This document shows positions 41,375 to 50,952 of a stretch of DNA of 64,000 nucleotides, one piece after another. The stretch lies in assembly GCA_025210525.1 (NCBI GenBank), contig JAOARP010000033.1, positions 47,861 through 111,860 on the forward strand. Reading direction: 5' to 3'. Under the pieces are notes generated by a model, which saw nothing but the letters and a program-made list of their open reading frames with translations, was not told the origin of the DNA and did not search any database. The stretch's first letter is position 1; each line of letters opens with the position of its first letter. A program made the translations under genes and the position numbers. The stretch is from Marinisporobacter sp. Lineage in GTDB: Bacteria > Bacillota > Clostridia > Peptostreptococcales > Thermotaleaceae.

Positions 41375-42826
41375 CTATCGAGGAGGAATAGTTGGTTTTA
41401 ATGGAATCGCCACATTTCCTGTTTTTGCATCTATATGGAGTATCCAATATCCATAGTCTCCTTTTTCTGTTTTTTTCTTTTCTATAGGATGCCAGTATAC
41501 AAAACCTGTCATCCCTTCGTAAGGCTGCTCATTCAACATAAATCTTCCAGGGACCCCATAAAGATAATAAACAGGTTCATTCTTCTCATCACCCATTATG
41601 CCAAAAATATAATGCTTATATTTATAAATTTGTGGTGGACAACCTATATAATTCCTATAAGGATAGTAACAATACATGTTGTTCACATATCCATAGAAAG
41701 GCAAGAAATTTCTATATAGTGTCTGTCGGCTAGAATCAATCTTCCACCACTTACACTTACCTATATTTTTTTTAAAGGGCTCTACTTCTTTATGATATTT
41801 TAGGATATTTTCCACATATCCATAAATCATTTTAGAATATTGCTGATAATATTGATATGGATTTTTACAATCATAATACTTCATTTGACCATAATTTAGA
41901 TGCTCATGCTGCTCCTTTTCCTTTTTGCATCGATAGTCTTCTGTGAAATTTTCCGTTTTTACCTTTTCTTCTTTTATTTCTTCTGTATTCTGTATAGATT
42001 CTGATGTTTGCTCTTCTACTACCGCTTCTTTTAAAGCCTTTGTATCTATATCATTTACTTTTTTTTCAATATCTTGTGTATCTTTTATTTCAAATTTTTC
42101 TTTCTCCCCTACTTCTTCCTCTTTTTTTTGACTTTCTATATCTTTTTCTTCCACATCCTTTTCCTCTACTACAGCCTCTATATCTCCTCTTTTTAAAGTT
42201 TCCGCAGTATCTTCTTTTACTTCTTCCTCCTTTTTAATATCTTCTTCAATATTTTCTTCCTTTTCTGCATCTATAGTTTCTTCTTTTACAGATGTATCAT
42301 TCACTTCTTCATTAGATAATTGTTTTTCTTGTACTACTTTTCCTGTTCTCATATTTTCTTCTAATGATTCTTCTTTTTTATATCTGTTTTTCAAAATATG
42401 TTTCCAATCTACTTTCTTTTTATCTATAAAACCTACTAAAGGAGCAACGGTAACCTTATCTCGTTGCTCTACTGACTCAGCTATAATAGCAATTACATTG
42501 AAATCTTTTATAGAATTTCCTTGCCCATCCACATTTTCAGGGTCAAATCTCCAAACCAACTCGCCCTTTCCATTTTTATCAATCACAAAAGTTCCACTAT
42601 CCGTATACATCTGTTTATTGCCTTTCGTTCCTATTAAGTATCCTCTATAAATATATTCTCCATCATCAAAATACTTCATATTTTGTACATACTGACTAAG
42701 TACACCTTTTCCGTTCTTTGTTTCTAGCTTTGCATAGCCTTTCGTTTTTTTTCCTTGCTTATTTTCAAACCCGCTATCTTCTTGATCTAGTATAATAAAA
42801 TATCTTCGATATCTCTTTTGATCCAT
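41375..42826 (-). CDS. Unknown protein with acidic low-complexity centre (483 aa)
   Basis: Three parts are visible. An N-terminal domain (about 1-150) begins RYRRYFIILDQEDSGFENKQGKKTKGYAKLE and has repeated GKG turns. A long Glu/Lys/Asp-rich disordered region spans about 155-310. A C-terminal domain (about 320-483) is rich in Tyr, Trp and Cys and includes YYDCKNPYQYYQQYSKM and GFVYWHPIEKK. ATG 42826 follows GGGGGAG by 7 bp. No signal peptide or membrane helix is seen. Similar architectures occur in spore-forming Clostridia without known function; a spore-coat or morphogenetic role is possible. It lies where yabG or veg follows ksgA in Bacillus but is not YabG. Confidence 0.75.
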   Translation of the reverse strand: MDQKRYRRYFIILDQEDSGFENKQGKKTKGYAKLETKNGKGVLSQYVQNMKYFDDGEYIYRGYLIGTKGNKQMYTDSGTFVIDKNGKGELVWRFDPENVDGQGNSIKDFNVIAIIAESVEQRDKVTVAPLVGFIDKKKVDWKHILKNRYKKEESLEENMRTGKVVQEKQLSNEEVNDTSVKEETIDAEKEENIEEDIKKEEEVKEDTAETLKRGDIEAVVEEKDVEEKDIESQKKEEEVGEKEKFEIKDTQDIEKKVNDIDTKALKEAVVEEQTSESIQNTEEIKEEKVKTENFTEDYRCKKEKEQHEHLNYGQMKYYDCKNPYQYYQQYSKMIYGYVENILKYHKEVEPFKKNIGKCKWWKIDSSRQTLYRNFLPFYGYVNNMYCYYPYRNYIGCPPQIYKYKHYIFGIMGDEKNEPVYYLYGVPGRFMLNEQPYEGMTGFVYWHPIEKKKTEKGDYGYWILHIDAKTGNVAIPLKPTIPPR

Positions 42827-42919
42827 ACCCATTCTCCCCCCTTTAGAAATACTTTTTTCACTTACTATTAATATATGTACCAAATAGCAAATAAGTTCAT
42901 CTTTTACAAAAAATAATCA

Positions 42920-42964
42920 TGCCAGGTATAGACGGGATATTTTCATCCACATAAATACCTGGCA
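42920..42964. terminator. Bidirectional terminator
   Basis: Ten-base arms TGCCAGGTAT/ATACCTGGCA with T-rich tail after the rsmA gene. Confidence 0.8.
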
Positions 42965-42971
42965 TATCTTT

Positions 42972-43835
42972 TTATAAACTTTCACAAAAATGATCTGCAA
43001 TTTTTGCAAACTCTTCTATTGTAAGGGTTTCTCCTCTTCTATTTGCTTCAATACCACTACTTTCTAATACTTTTTTTATCATTTCTTTCTCTACCTGTAA
43101 AGGGCTATTGCTTAGTGCATTTAAAAGGGTTTTTCTTCTCTTCCCAAAGGCTGCTCGAACGATAGAAAATAATATTTTTTCATCCTTTACCTGTACCCTT
43201 GGTTCTTTTAAAACACTTAGTCTTATAACTGTAGATTCTACTTTAGGTTGTGGAATAAATACGGATCTTGGAACTTTTGTAATGATTTGTGGATCAGAAT
43301 AATATTGAACGGCTACAGATAATGATCCATACTCCTTTGTTTTAGGTTCTGCTTGCATTCTATCTGCAACTTCCTTTTGAATCATCACAACCATATTCTT
43401 AAGAGGTACTCGCTCTTCAAGAAACTTCATGATAATCGGGGTAGTTACATAATAAGGAAGATTTGCAATAACCTTCACTGCTTTTCCTTCGCATTTTTCT
43501 TCTATCAGTTTATGTATATCTAGCTTTAAAACGTCTTCATTAATCACTTCTACATTATCTTGATCCCCTAATGTCTCTGAAAGGATTGGTAGTAATGTTT
43601 TATCAATTTCAATAGCAATAACTTTTTTCGCTCTTTCTGCTAAGACCTGTGTAAGAGTACCAATCCCGGGACCTACTTCAATAACAATATCTTCCTTGTC
43701 TACTTCTGCCCCATCTACAATTTTGTATAATATGTTTTCATCGATTAAAAAGTTTTGTCCTAAGCTCTTTGAAAATTTAAACCCATATTTATTAACAATC
43801 TCTTTTGTTATTTTAGGTGAAACTAATCTCTCCAT
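42972..43835 (-). CDS. rsmA: 16S rRNA dimethyladenosine transferase
   Basis: RsmA (KsgA), 287 residues, dimethylates two adjacent adenosines near the 3' end of 16S rRNA during small-subunit assembly. Visible are the SAM-binding motif VIEVGPGIGTLTQVLA, the N-terminal SLGQNFLID signature and the catalytic NLPYYVTTPI. It follows the RNase M5 gene by 16 bp, the usual pairing in Firmicutes. Confidence 0.98.
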   Translation of the reverse strand: MERLVSPKITKEIVNKYGFKFSKSLGQNFLIDENILYKIVDGAEVDKEDIVIEVGPGIGTLTQVLAERAKKVIAIEIDKTLLPILSETLGDQDNVEVINEDVLKLDIHKLIEEKCEGKAVKVIANLPYYVTTPIIMKFLEERVPLKNMVVMIQKEVADRMQAEPKTKEYGSLSVAVQYYSDPQIITKVPRSVFIPQPKVESTVIRLSVLKEPRVQVKDEKILFSIVRAAFGKRRKTLLNALSNSPLQVEKEMIKKVLESSGIEANRRGETLTIEEFAKIADHFCESL

Positions 43836-43851
43836 AATATCTCCTACTCTA

Positions 43852-44382
43852 TTATAATTTTTTTAATCCTTCATCAAATTCTTCTCTTGTAATCCCATAG
43901 TTATTGAGTCTATTTAAAAACTGCTTTGCATTGGCATAGCCTATCCCTAGTAGCTTTCCTAATGTATCTCGTCTATTACTTGCTTCATTAGAACCTACCA
44001 AATCATTTTTAATGAGGTCAAGCTGCTTAAATTCATTTCTTTTTTCATCACTTTCACTTCTAACCTTATTAAGAGCTGCCCTAATATTTTCAGGAGAAGC
44101 ATTTTCTATTCCTATATCCCCATTTTTTGTTGCTTGTTCTCTAGGTAAAAAAGCATGCTTACACCCTCTTATACGTTTAACTATATTTTTTCTAATTCTT
44201 TCTCCTGCATGATCTGGGTCTGTAAAAATAATAACACCTTTTCTTTTTTGAGCAAAGGCGATTCTTTTATAGGTTTCTTCTGTTATCCCAAAGCCATGGG
44301 TAGTAATGATTTCCGCATCTAATGCTCTTTTTACAGCGATCACATCATCTCGTCCTTCAACTACAATAACTTCCTTAATCAT
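43852..44382 (-). CDS. rnmV: Ribonuclease M5
   Basis: A 176-residue Toprim-domain nuclease that matures 5S rRNA. The Toprim motifs are VVEGRDDVIAVKRA (catalytic Glu) and FTDPDHAGERIRKNI (DxD-type). The C-terminal region (GIGYANAKQFLNRLNNYGI) is the RNA-binding extension of the family. A 5S gene is in this window at the right edge. It precedes rsmA in the conserved tatD-yabE-rnmV-ksgA order. Confidence 0.97.
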   Translation of the reverse strand: MIKEVIVVEGRDDVIAVKRALDAEIITTHGFGITEETYKRIAFAQKRKGVIIFTDPDHAGERIRKNIVKRIRGCKHAFLPREQATKNGDIGIENASPENIRAALNKVRSESDEKRNEFKQLDLIKNDLVGSNEASNRRDTLGKLLGIGYANAKQFLNRLNNYGITREEFDEGLKKL

Positions 44383-44465
44383 AGTGTTCCTCCAAATATT
44401 CTTTAATTATTCTTAAAATATTCTATCGTATAGACCTGTAACTGTAAAGGGCTATGAATAAACCA

Positions 44466-44496
44466 ATAAAAAAAGGTAAGGATTTCACCCTACCTT
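44466..44496 (-). terminator. Intrinsic terminator after the yabE-like gene
   Basis: Minus-strand AAGGTA/TACCTT stem followed by seven Ts. Confidence 0.7.
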
Positions 44497-45526
44497 AATC
44501 TAAAACATAAACCATTACCTTTCTTTTTCCATATCTCGCTACATTCTTAGGACTTTCAAAATAGAGGTCTATTCTTTTCCCTTTAATCGCTCCACCTGTA
44601 TCTTCAGCACTTGCAAAGCCATAGTCCTTTGAACCATCTAATGCCTTCACATAAAGCTTTGTTCCTAAAGGAATCACTCTAGGATCTACTGCTACAACTC
44701 CAGGGCGCACCTTTGTTCCGCTTCTAGTAATCCCATACTCAGGATGACCGGGATTCTTTCCACAACTCTCAAAAGTAGCATCATAAGCCGTTGCAGTCAT
44801 CTTAATCGTTTTTTTGACTCTAAGCTTTCCTCTAGCAGTTGCCACATACATAGCAGTACCCTTTTCTACAATTGCATCCTCTGCTTGTTCTAAAATATTC
44901 TCTTCTAGCAATTCTTTAGATACCTCTGCACCATCTTCATATACCATTTTGTATTTGGCTTCTCTTTTTCCATTCTTTCCATCTTGAATGATCTTTGTTT
45001 TTCCATCTTCTACAGTATCATTGTATTTGATAATGCTTTGATATGGAATAATTTCCTTCTCTGTAACAACTTTTTCTTCTACCCTTATTACTTTAATGGT
45101 TTCATATTTACTTACCTTTTGGTCTAATGCTGGTACAACAATGTCCTTTTCTCCTACAGATATATTATATTCATCTAAGATATCTTTTACTTTTTCATTT
45201 GCTGTCATAATTCCTTCTAATTTCCCATCCACTTGTATATTTGCAGAATAGGCTCTTTTAATAGCAATCATCATCCCATTTTTCACTTTACTATCAGATG
45301 GCTTTGATAGTTGGTCATGTTCATTCAGTACAATTTTACCTTTCTCAATAGCATCATTTACATGAAACAAAATCCCTTCTACCTTTATTTCCTTTTCACC
45401 ATCTTTGATGATTACTTCTTTTGTCAATGCATGACTTGTATAAAAACCTCCAAGTAACATGACAATCATAAGAATAATAAAATTCCTTTTTGTAAGAAAC
45501 TTTATATTCTTAAAGTGTGTTTCCAT
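44495..45526 (-). CDS. YabE-like cell-wall protein (DUF348, G5 and 3D domains)
   Basis: A 343-residue exported protein. A signal anchor spans about residues 14-32, followed by two or three DUF348 (ubiquitin-like) repeats, a G5 domain (EKVVTEKEIIPYQSIIKYND to KEL) and a C-terminal 3D domain (ATAYDATFESCG, GVVAVDPRVIPLGTKLYV, SAEDTGGAIKGKRIDLYF). The 3D domain has three conserved Asp residues and is a lytic transglycosylase-like fold, so the protein probably cuts peptidoglycan, as RpfB and YabE do. The promoter at 45653-45681 (TTGACG, 17 bp, TAGAAT) gives its own transcript inside the conserved cluster. Confidence 0.93.
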   Translation of the reverse strand: METHFKNIKFLTKRNFIILMIVMLLGGFYTSHALTKEVIIKDGEKEIKVEGILFHVNDAIEKGKIVLNEHDQLSKPSDSKVKNGMMIAIKRAYSANIQVDGKLEGIMTANEKVKDILDEYNISVGEKDIVVPALDQKVSKYETIKVIRVEEKVVTEKEIIPYQSIIKYNDTVEDGKTKIIQDGKNGKREAKYKMVYEDGAEVSKELLEENILEQAEDAIVEKGTAMYVATARGKLRVKKTIKMTATAYDATFESCGKNPGHPEYGITRSGTKVRPGVVAVDPRVIPLGTKLYVKALDGSKDYGFASAEDTGGAIKGKRIDLYFESPKNVARYGKRKVMVYVLD

Positions 45527-45890
45527 AAAAATTTACCCTCCTTATTTATTGTCACAAAAAAATAGACCTATATGTATTTTCATTTTTTTATGACTTACAT
45601 AAAAACTACCATGATGTTAATATTTCCCTTATGTCTCTCAACAATCCTTAGTATTCTACACAAAAAAACTTTTTTCGTCAAATTTTTGAACATTTTTTTG
45701 TGATATTCCCTATAATTTACATGATCACTCACCTGATTTCTATCTCTTTGTCATATTTCCCAGGAAATTTTAGAATTTTGATTGTTAATCAAAGTCTGAT
45801 AAATCTTCTTTAGTATGTCCTTGTTCTATCTATTTGTATGCAAGAAATATGAAATTATTTCTATTTATACTAAATAAATCTTTCTTTATA
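45527..45890 (-). promoter_or_regulatory. Promoter and leader of the yabE-like gene
   Basis: TTGACG (45676-45681), 17 bp, TAGAAT (45653-45658) on the minus strand leave a leader of about 120 nt. The rest of this stretch (45690-45890) shows no gene and no known riboswitch motif. Confidence 0.7.
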
Positions 45891-45931
45891 AAAAAACATA
45901 GGATAGAAGTTAGTCCTATCCTATGTTTTTT
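45891..45931 (-). terminator. Strong terminator after tatD
   Basis: Perfect 16-base arms AAAAAACATAGGATAG/CTATCCTATGTTTTTT around a 9-base loop. Confidence 0.93.
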
Positions 45932-46697
45932 ATTTAATTCCAAAGAATTTCTTTGCATTTTCAGTTGTTTGATGTGCTACTTCTTCTAAGCTTAACCCTT
46001 TAATTTCAGCGATTTTTTCTGCTACGTATTTTACGTATGCCATTTCATTTCTTTTTCCTCTGAAAGGTATGGGTGTTAAATACGGAGAATCTGTCTCAAC
46101 AAATAAATACTCAAGAGGAATTCTCTCTACTACTTCTACTGTCTTTCTTGCATTTTTAAAAGTTACAGGTCCTGCAATAGATATATAAGCACCAAGCTTT
46201 ATATATTGACGAGCAAGCTCTGCACTTCCTGAGAAGCAATGTAATACTACACCCGTATCAAAAGCCTTTTCTTCCTTAAGAATACTCATCACATCATCAT
46301 TGGCTTCCCGATCATGAATAATGATTGGAAGCTTTACTTCCTTTGCCAAAGCAATCTGCTTTCTAAATATGTCTCTTTGTATATCCCTAGGAGAATGATC
46401 ATAATGATAATCAAGACCTATTTCCCCTATAGCCACAACCTTTGGCTTTTTTGCAAGACCCTTTAAAAGAGCTAGTGTCATATCATCCACATCTTCTGCA
46501 TCATGAGGGTGAATCCCTACAGCTGCATAAATCATATCATACTTACTCGCTAACTCTATAGATCTTACGGAGGACTCAAAATCTGCCCCAGGATTGACCA
46601 TATAAGAGATTCCATTCGCCTTTGCATTCTCTATGATTTTTTCTCGATCTTTATCAAACTTCCTATCATCCAAATGGGCATGAGAATCAAATAACAT
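45930..46697 (-). CDS. tatD: TatD-family metal-dependent deoxyribonuclease
   Basis: A 255-residue TIM-barrel hydrolase (YabD/TatD). It has metal-binding FDSHAHLDD at the N-terminus, AIGEIGLDYHYDHS, IIIHDREAN, VLHCFSG and FVETDSPYLTP. It is 12 bp after metG, as in many Firmicutes. The family cleaves DNA ends and has been linked to DNA repair and quality control. Confidence 0.97.
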   Translation of the reverse strand: MLFDSHAHLDDRKFDKDREKIIENAKANGISYMVNPGADFESSVRSIELASKYDMIYAAVGIHPHDAEDVDDMTLALLKGLAKKPKVVAIGEIGLDYHYDHSPRDIQRDIFRKQIALAKEVKLPIIIHDREANDDVMSILKEEKAFDTGVVLHCFSGSAELARQYIKLGAYISIAGPVTFKNARKTVEVVERIPLEYLFVETDSPYLTPIPFRGKRNEMAYVKYVAEKIAEIKGLSLEEVAHQTTENAKKFFGIK

Positions 46698-46709
46698 AAT
46701 TATCCCCCT

Positions 46710-48644
46710 TTAGCTTACTTGTGCTCCATCTTCAATATCTGCTGTTACAAGGGTTAATTCTTTTCCATCCCCTGCAGCTAAAATCATTCCTCTAGATTCT
46801 TCTCCTCTTAACTTGATTGGTTTTAGGTTTGTTACAACAATCACCTTTCTACCTACTAGTTCTTCCGGTTTATAATGTTTTGCAATACCTGATACAATTT
46901 GTCTTACTTCTGTTCCAATTTTCACTTGAGATACTAATAATTTATCTGCCTTTGGATGTTTTTTACATTCTAAAATTTGTCCAACCTTTAAATCTACTTT
47001 ATCAAAATCATCAATTGTGATTTCAGGCTTTTGTGGCATTTCTTTTTTCTCTTCTTTCTTTGGATCTTCCTTTTTATTCGTCGCTTCTAAAGCTTCTAAT
47101 TCCTTAGGAATATCAATTCTTGGGAATAACGCTGCCTGTTTTTCTACTTTACCACCACTAACAAGCTTTCCAAAGGTAAAAGTATCTTCCCAAGCAGTAC
47201 CCTTTCCTTCTTCAACACCTAATTGCGCCCAAATCTTTTTAGAAGTTGTATGCATAAATGGTAAAATTAAAACAGATATAATTCTAATACTCTCAGCTAA
47301 ATGATATAAAACTGTATTTAATTTCTCTTTCTCAGCTTCATCCTTAGCTAAAACCCACGGTGTGGTCTCATCAATATATTTATTCGTTCTTCTCACAAGC
47401 TTCCAAATTTCTTCTAAAGCATTGCTATAATCTAAATTATTCATTTTTTCTTCTAATTTTGCACAAACTCCTGTAGCAATAGTTTTTAGATCCTCATCAA
47501 ATTCTGTACCTGTCTTCGCCTCAGGAATAACCCCACCATTATATTTTTCAATCATAGCGACCGTTCTACTTACTAGATTTCCTAAATCATTTGCAAGGTC
47601 TGAATTGATTCTATTAAGAAGTACTTCATTGGTAAATACACCATCTTGTCCAAAGGAATATTCTCTTAATAAGAAATATTTTAATGCATCGATGCCGTAT
47701 CGATCTACTAGAATTACGGGGTCTACTACATTTCCCTTTGATTTTGACATTTTTCCACCCTCAAGAAGAATCCATCCATGTCCAAATACCTTCTTAGGAA
47801 GTGGAATATCTAGTGCCATTAACATTGCTGGCCAAATAATTGTATGGAATCTTACAATTTCCTTTCCTACAAGATGAATGTCTGCTGGCCAATATTTTTT
47901 ATATTTTCCATCCATCTCTTCTGGATAACCAAGTGCTGTAATATAGTTTGAAAGTGCATCTAGCCATACATAAATAACATGCTTTTCATCAATAGGAACC
48001 TTAATTCCCCAATCAAAGCTTGTTCTTGATATACATAAATCTTCAAGTCCTGGTTTAATAAAATTATTAATCATTTCATTTTTTCTTGATACAGGCTCTA
48101 AAAACTCTGGATTTTCTTCAAATAATTGAAGTAACCTATCTTGATATTTTGAAAGCTTAAAAAAGTATGCTTCTTCTTTTGTTTTTTCTACAGGTCTTCC
48201 ACAATCTGGGCATTTTCCATCTTCTACTTGCGTCTCTGTCCAGAAGGATTCACATGGTGTACAATATAATCCTTCATATTCTCCTTTATAAATATCCCCT
48301 TTATCATAAAGCTTTTTAAATATTTCTTGCACACGTCTTTTATGCTCTTCATCTGTAGTTCTGATAAAATGGTCATACGAGATTTCCATGGTTCCCCAAA
48401 GGTTTTTGATTCCTGATACAATGGTATCAATATATTCCTTTGGCTCCATTCCCTTTTCCTTTGCTACTGTTTGAAGTTTTTGTCCATGCTCATCTGTTCC
48501 TGTTAAAAACATTACATCATATCCTGTTAATCTTTTAAATCTTGCCATAGCATCTGCCGCTACAGTTGTATAAGTATGTCCAATATGTAAGTTAGAACTC
48601 GGATAATAAATAGGTGTTGTAATGTAAAAATTTCCTTTACTCAT
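46710..48644 (-). CDS. metG: Methionyl-tRNA synthetase
   Basis: A 644-residue class I synthetase. Present are the HIGH motif in [10 protein letters not shown] (about residues 20-23), a zinc-binding insert CTPCESFW with CPDCGRP, KMSKS in [10 protein letters not shown] (about residue 300) and the C-terminal tRNA-binding domain ([29 protein letters not shown]). It charges tRNA-Met. It overlaps the small membrane-protein gene upstream by 8 bp and is under the T-box leader at 48953-49210. Confidence 0.98.
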   Translation of the reverse strand: MSKGNFYITTPIYYPSSNLHIGHTYTTVAADAMARFKRLTGYDVMFLTGTDEHGQKLQTVAKEKGMEPKEYIDTIVSGIKNLWGTMEISYDHFIRTTDEEHKRRVQEIFKKLYDKGDIYKGEYEGLYCTPCESFWTETQVEDGKCPDCGRPVEKTKEEAYFFKLSKYQDRLLQLFEENPEFLEPVSRKNEMINNFIKPGLEDLCISRTSFDWGIKVPIDEKHVIYVWLDALSNYITALGYPEEMDGKYKKYWPADIHLVGKEIVRFHTIIWPAMLMALDIPLPKKVFGHGWILLEGGKMSKSKGNVVDPVILVDRYGIDALKYFLLREYSFGQDGVFTNEVLLNRINSDLANDLGNLVSRTVAMIEKYNGGVIPEAKTGTEFDEDLKTIATGVCAKLEEKMNNLDYSNALEEIWKLVRRTNKYIDETTPWVLAKDEAEKEKLNTVLYHLAESIRIISVLILPFMHTTSKKIWAQLGVEEGKGTAWEDTFTFGKLVSGGKVEKQAALFPRIDIPKELEALEATNKKEDPKKEEKKEMPQKPEITIDDFDKVDLKVGQILECKKHPKADKLLVSQVKIGTEVRQIVSGIAKHYKPEELVGRKVIVVTNLKPIKLRGEESRGMILAAGDGKELTLVTADIEDGAQVS

Positions 48645-48936
48645 AATTTCTTTTCCTCCTCTTTTTCTTTCTTCTTCTTATTTCGTTTTTGCATTTCGTC
48701 CATTCCACTATTCCAAATATAGCCATAACCAAATGTCCTAATAAGGTGATTTTTAATTTGTAGTGATCTACTTCCTGAATATATGCAATCACAAAAATGG
48801 AAAAGGGCTCTGGTCGAAATAAAATCACTGTTATTCCCACAACAATATAAATAATAGAAATAAAAATAAATCCAATCAAATAGCCGTAAATAAATCTCAA
48901 TAACAGCCCGATCTGCTTACCAATGGCCAAAAGCAT
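48637..48936 (-). CDS. Small membrane protein between T-box and metG
   Basis: A 99-residue protein with two or three hydrophobic segments (about 8-38 and 65-80) and a very basic C-terminus ([13 protein letters not shown]). No family is recognised. ATG 48936 lies 6 bp after AAAAGG. Its stop overlaps the metG start, so translation is probably coupled. Lying directly after the T-box terminator, it is induced along with metG when tRNA-Met is uncharged. A methionine- or membrane-related task is possible but not shown. Confidence 0.7.
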   Translation of the reverse strand: MLLAIGKQIGLLLRFIYGYLIGFIFISIIYIVVGITVILFRPEPFSIFVIAYIQEVDHYKLKITLLGHLVMAIFGIVEWTKCKNEIRRRKKKRRKRNYE

Positions 48937-48952
48937 CACCTACCTTTTTTGC

Positions 48953-49210
48953 ATAAAAAAAACGTCCCCTAATAAAGGGACGAGGAAGTTCTCGTGTTAC
49001 CACCCTAATTTATCACCATCTCACGATAATGACCTTAGTAAGTGACTCATATCACCTTGCAATATTAACGGCTGCAAATCCGGCATAGCCTAAAGAAATC
49101 TCTCAACCATGCAGTTTAGGGGCCATCTTCAGTATATTCTATCGTGCTAGCTCTCACCCTTTTCTAGCTCTCTGTAACGCTTCTTTATACTTACTCTTCC
49201 CATCATTACT
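48953..49210 (-). ncRNA. T-box leader (methionine type)
   Basis: On the minus strand the leader has the AGAGAG-containing stem I, the T-box core AGGGTGGTAACACGAG at its 3' part, and a terminator hairpin GTCCC...GGGAC with a T-tract (48953-48981). The core could pair in an antiterminator. AAGATGGCC and CATGG within stem I supply an AUG that could be the specifier, consistent with metG downstream. The promoter has TTGACA at 49262-49267. Confidence 0.93.
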
Positions 49211-49354
49211 TTTATCCTATAAGGTTAGTATATATACTAATTTATAAAAATATGTAAGTATTGTCAATACTATTTTTATTATATTTTGATTTTAACTAAT
49301 AAAATTCACTTTTTCATCTCATAATTTTAATATTTCATTCTACATTTTTACAAT

Positions 49355-49534
49355 TTATTTCATATTTTCCTCTTTATATACTTTCTCTAATACAGTTACT
49401 TTTTCATTCATAGCTTCCGTACGGTTCATTATTTTTTCATGAAATGTTTTTTCTCTATATACAACACTCCCAATTGTAGTCATTAGAAATAAAATCGTTA
49501 TGACCTGTAATAGCTTTTCTCCGTTCTTTCCCAT
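49355..49534 (-). CDS. Possible small single-helix membrane protein (59 aa)
   Basis: A 59-residue ORF with one hydrophobic helix (LLQVITILFLMTTIGSVVY, residues 8-26) and a charged coiled-coil-like C-terminus (NEKVTVLEKVYKEENMK). ATG 49534 lies 8 bp after AAGGCGG, a weak site. No homologues are recognised. It may be real, as single-helix proteins of this size are common, but support is limited. Confidence 0.5.
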   Translation of the reverse strand: MGKNGEKLLQVITILFLMTTIGSVVYREKTFHEKIMNRTEAMNEKVTVLEKVYKEENMK

Positions 49535-49782
49535 TGTCAACGCCGCCTTATTTAAACAATTTTTCTAAAGTATTACCTGCTTTTTTTCATTTATACAAGT
49601 GACTAGATATTTTTTAGAAAATATAATCTAATCCTTATGATATGGTTATTTTTACCCAGATAAATAAACTTCTTTTCAAGTTCAAGCAGCTTATTTATTT
49701 GTCATAATTCGTCTAATCTTTTAGACATATGATATAATATATATAATTTCTCAATTTCATATTAAAATAGGAGTGATCATAC

Positions 49783-50409
49783 TTGGAAGCAATGAAATTA
49801 CCAAAGCACGCCATCGAATGGAACAATCTACTACTTATCTATAGGTTCGCTTTAAGCGAAGTAAACACCAAACTAAATATATTAAATGAAGAATTTCAGT
49901 TTATTCATTCTCATAATCCTATTGAACATATCAAATCTCGTGTAAAATCTACTGATAGCATTATGTCTAAGCTAGAAAGAAAAAGTTATGAAATAACCCT
50001 TGAAAACGCACAAAAATATATCCACGATATTGCTGGCATTAGGATCATTTGTTCCTTTACATCAGATATTTATACTATCTACGAGTTAATAAAAAAGCAA
50101 AGCGATATTAACATTATCGAAATCAAAGATTACATCAAAACTCCAAAGCCTAATGGTTATCAAAGCCTGCATCTTATCGTAGAAATTCCCGTATTTCTCT
50201 CTGATCGGACAGCCCCTGTCAAAGTAGAAATACAGATCCGAACCATCGCCATGGATTTTTGGGCAAGCCTTGAACATAAAATATTTTACAAATTTAATAA
50301 AATTGTTCCAGAAAGTATAACCGACCAACTAAAAGAATGTGCTGACGTCATTACCCATCTTGATTATAGGATGCTAGATATAAAAAATAAAATGGCACAA
50401 TACAAATAG
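49783..50409 (+). CDS. Small alarmone synthetase ((p)ppGpp synthetase)
   Basis: A 208-residue RelA/SpoT-type synthetase without hydrolase or regulatory domains, like RelQ/YjbM. It has the synthetase motifs DIAGIRIICSFTSDIYTI, KPNGYQSLHLIVEIP and VEIQIRTIAMDFWASLEHKI, including the catalytic Glu in EIQIRT. It makes (p)ppGpp from ATP and GTP or GDP in the cytosol. TTG 49783 is 9 bp after GGAG; ATG 49792 is less well placed. It is read against its neighbours and has its own terminator. Confidence 0.94.
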   Translation: MEAMKLPKHAIEWNNLLLIYRFALSEVNTKLNILNEEFQFIHSHNPIEHIKSRVKSTDSIMSKLERKSYEITLENAQKYIHDIAGIRIICSFTSDIYTIYELIKKQSDINIIEIKDYIKTPKPNGYQSLHLIVEIPVFLSDRTAPVKVEIQIRTIAMDFWASLEHKIFYKFNKIVPESITDQLKECADVITHLDYRMLDIKNKMAQYK

Positions 50410-50428
50410 TCCATCGAGACACAAAAAT

Positions 50429-50462
50429 ACCTCTTGGCTTTATTCTCCCAAGAGGTCTATAT
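50429..50462. terminator. Intrinsic terminator
   Basis: Arms ACCTCTTGG/CCAAGAGGT around a 10-base loop followed by a T-rich tract, after the alarmone synthetase gene. Confidence 0.8.
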
Positions 50463-50515
50463 ATTTCTATATTTTTATAAGTTAAAAATAATATCTACCA
50501 ATTTTCCGCTATCAA

Positions 50516-50863
50516 TTATTTTACTTGCTTGAGTCTAGCAATATCTGCCCAATTATTAGCTGTAGCTTCTTCAACTCTATACATATCGCTCTTAATTATT
50601 TCTATATTTCCTTTAATGTATGCTATATCATTTGACATACTATCATGTTCTGCTTTATTCACTTGTGATGAATGCTCTAATGCCTTAACAATTTCATAAG
50701 TTTTATCCATCTTAGCTTTCATGCCTGATATCTCATCTTTTATACCTGATGTCTCATCTTTTATGCCTAATATTTCATCTTTTATATCTGCTATCTCATT
50801 TTTTATGGATTTTAATTCTTCTTTAAGCATTTCTCTAATTGCTAATAGCAATTCTTTTTCCAT
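50516..50863 (-). CDS. Coiled-coil protein with heptad repeats (115 aa)
   Basis: A 115-residue, almost entirely helical protein. Residues about 18-50 are four to five heptads of the type IKDEISG, with Ile and Leu in the a and d positions, so a parallel coiled coil is predicted. The DNA shows 21-bp tandem repeats. A second helical part follows with NDIAYIKGNIEIIKSDMYRVEEATANNWADIARL. No partner is evident. Similar short coiled-coil proteins are widespread in Clostridia with no assigned function. Confidence 0.75.
   Translation of the reverse strand: MEKELLLAIREMLKEELKSIKNEIADIKDEILGIKDETSGIKDEISGMKAKMDKTYEIVKALEHSSQVNKAEHDSMSNDIAYIKGNIEIIKSDMYRVEEATANNWADIARLKQVK
50725..50812 (-). repeat. Tandem 21-bp repeats encoding heptads
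   Basis: About four copies of a 21-bp unit (ATCTCATCTTTTATACCTGA type on the plus strand) with a few substitutions each, in phase with the coiled-coil heptads. Confidence 0.8.
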
Positions 50864-50952
50864 GATTTTACCACCGATACCTTAAGTTAACTCTATTTTA
50901 ACATCAAATTACTTTTAACTCAAATTTATAATAAAAAAAGATCATCCCTAAC

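Noticed and set aside
41054..41456. Plus-strand open frames upstream of the glutamine synthetase region
   Set aside because: No ribosome-binding site, random composition, and overlap with the terminator of the neighbouring gene.
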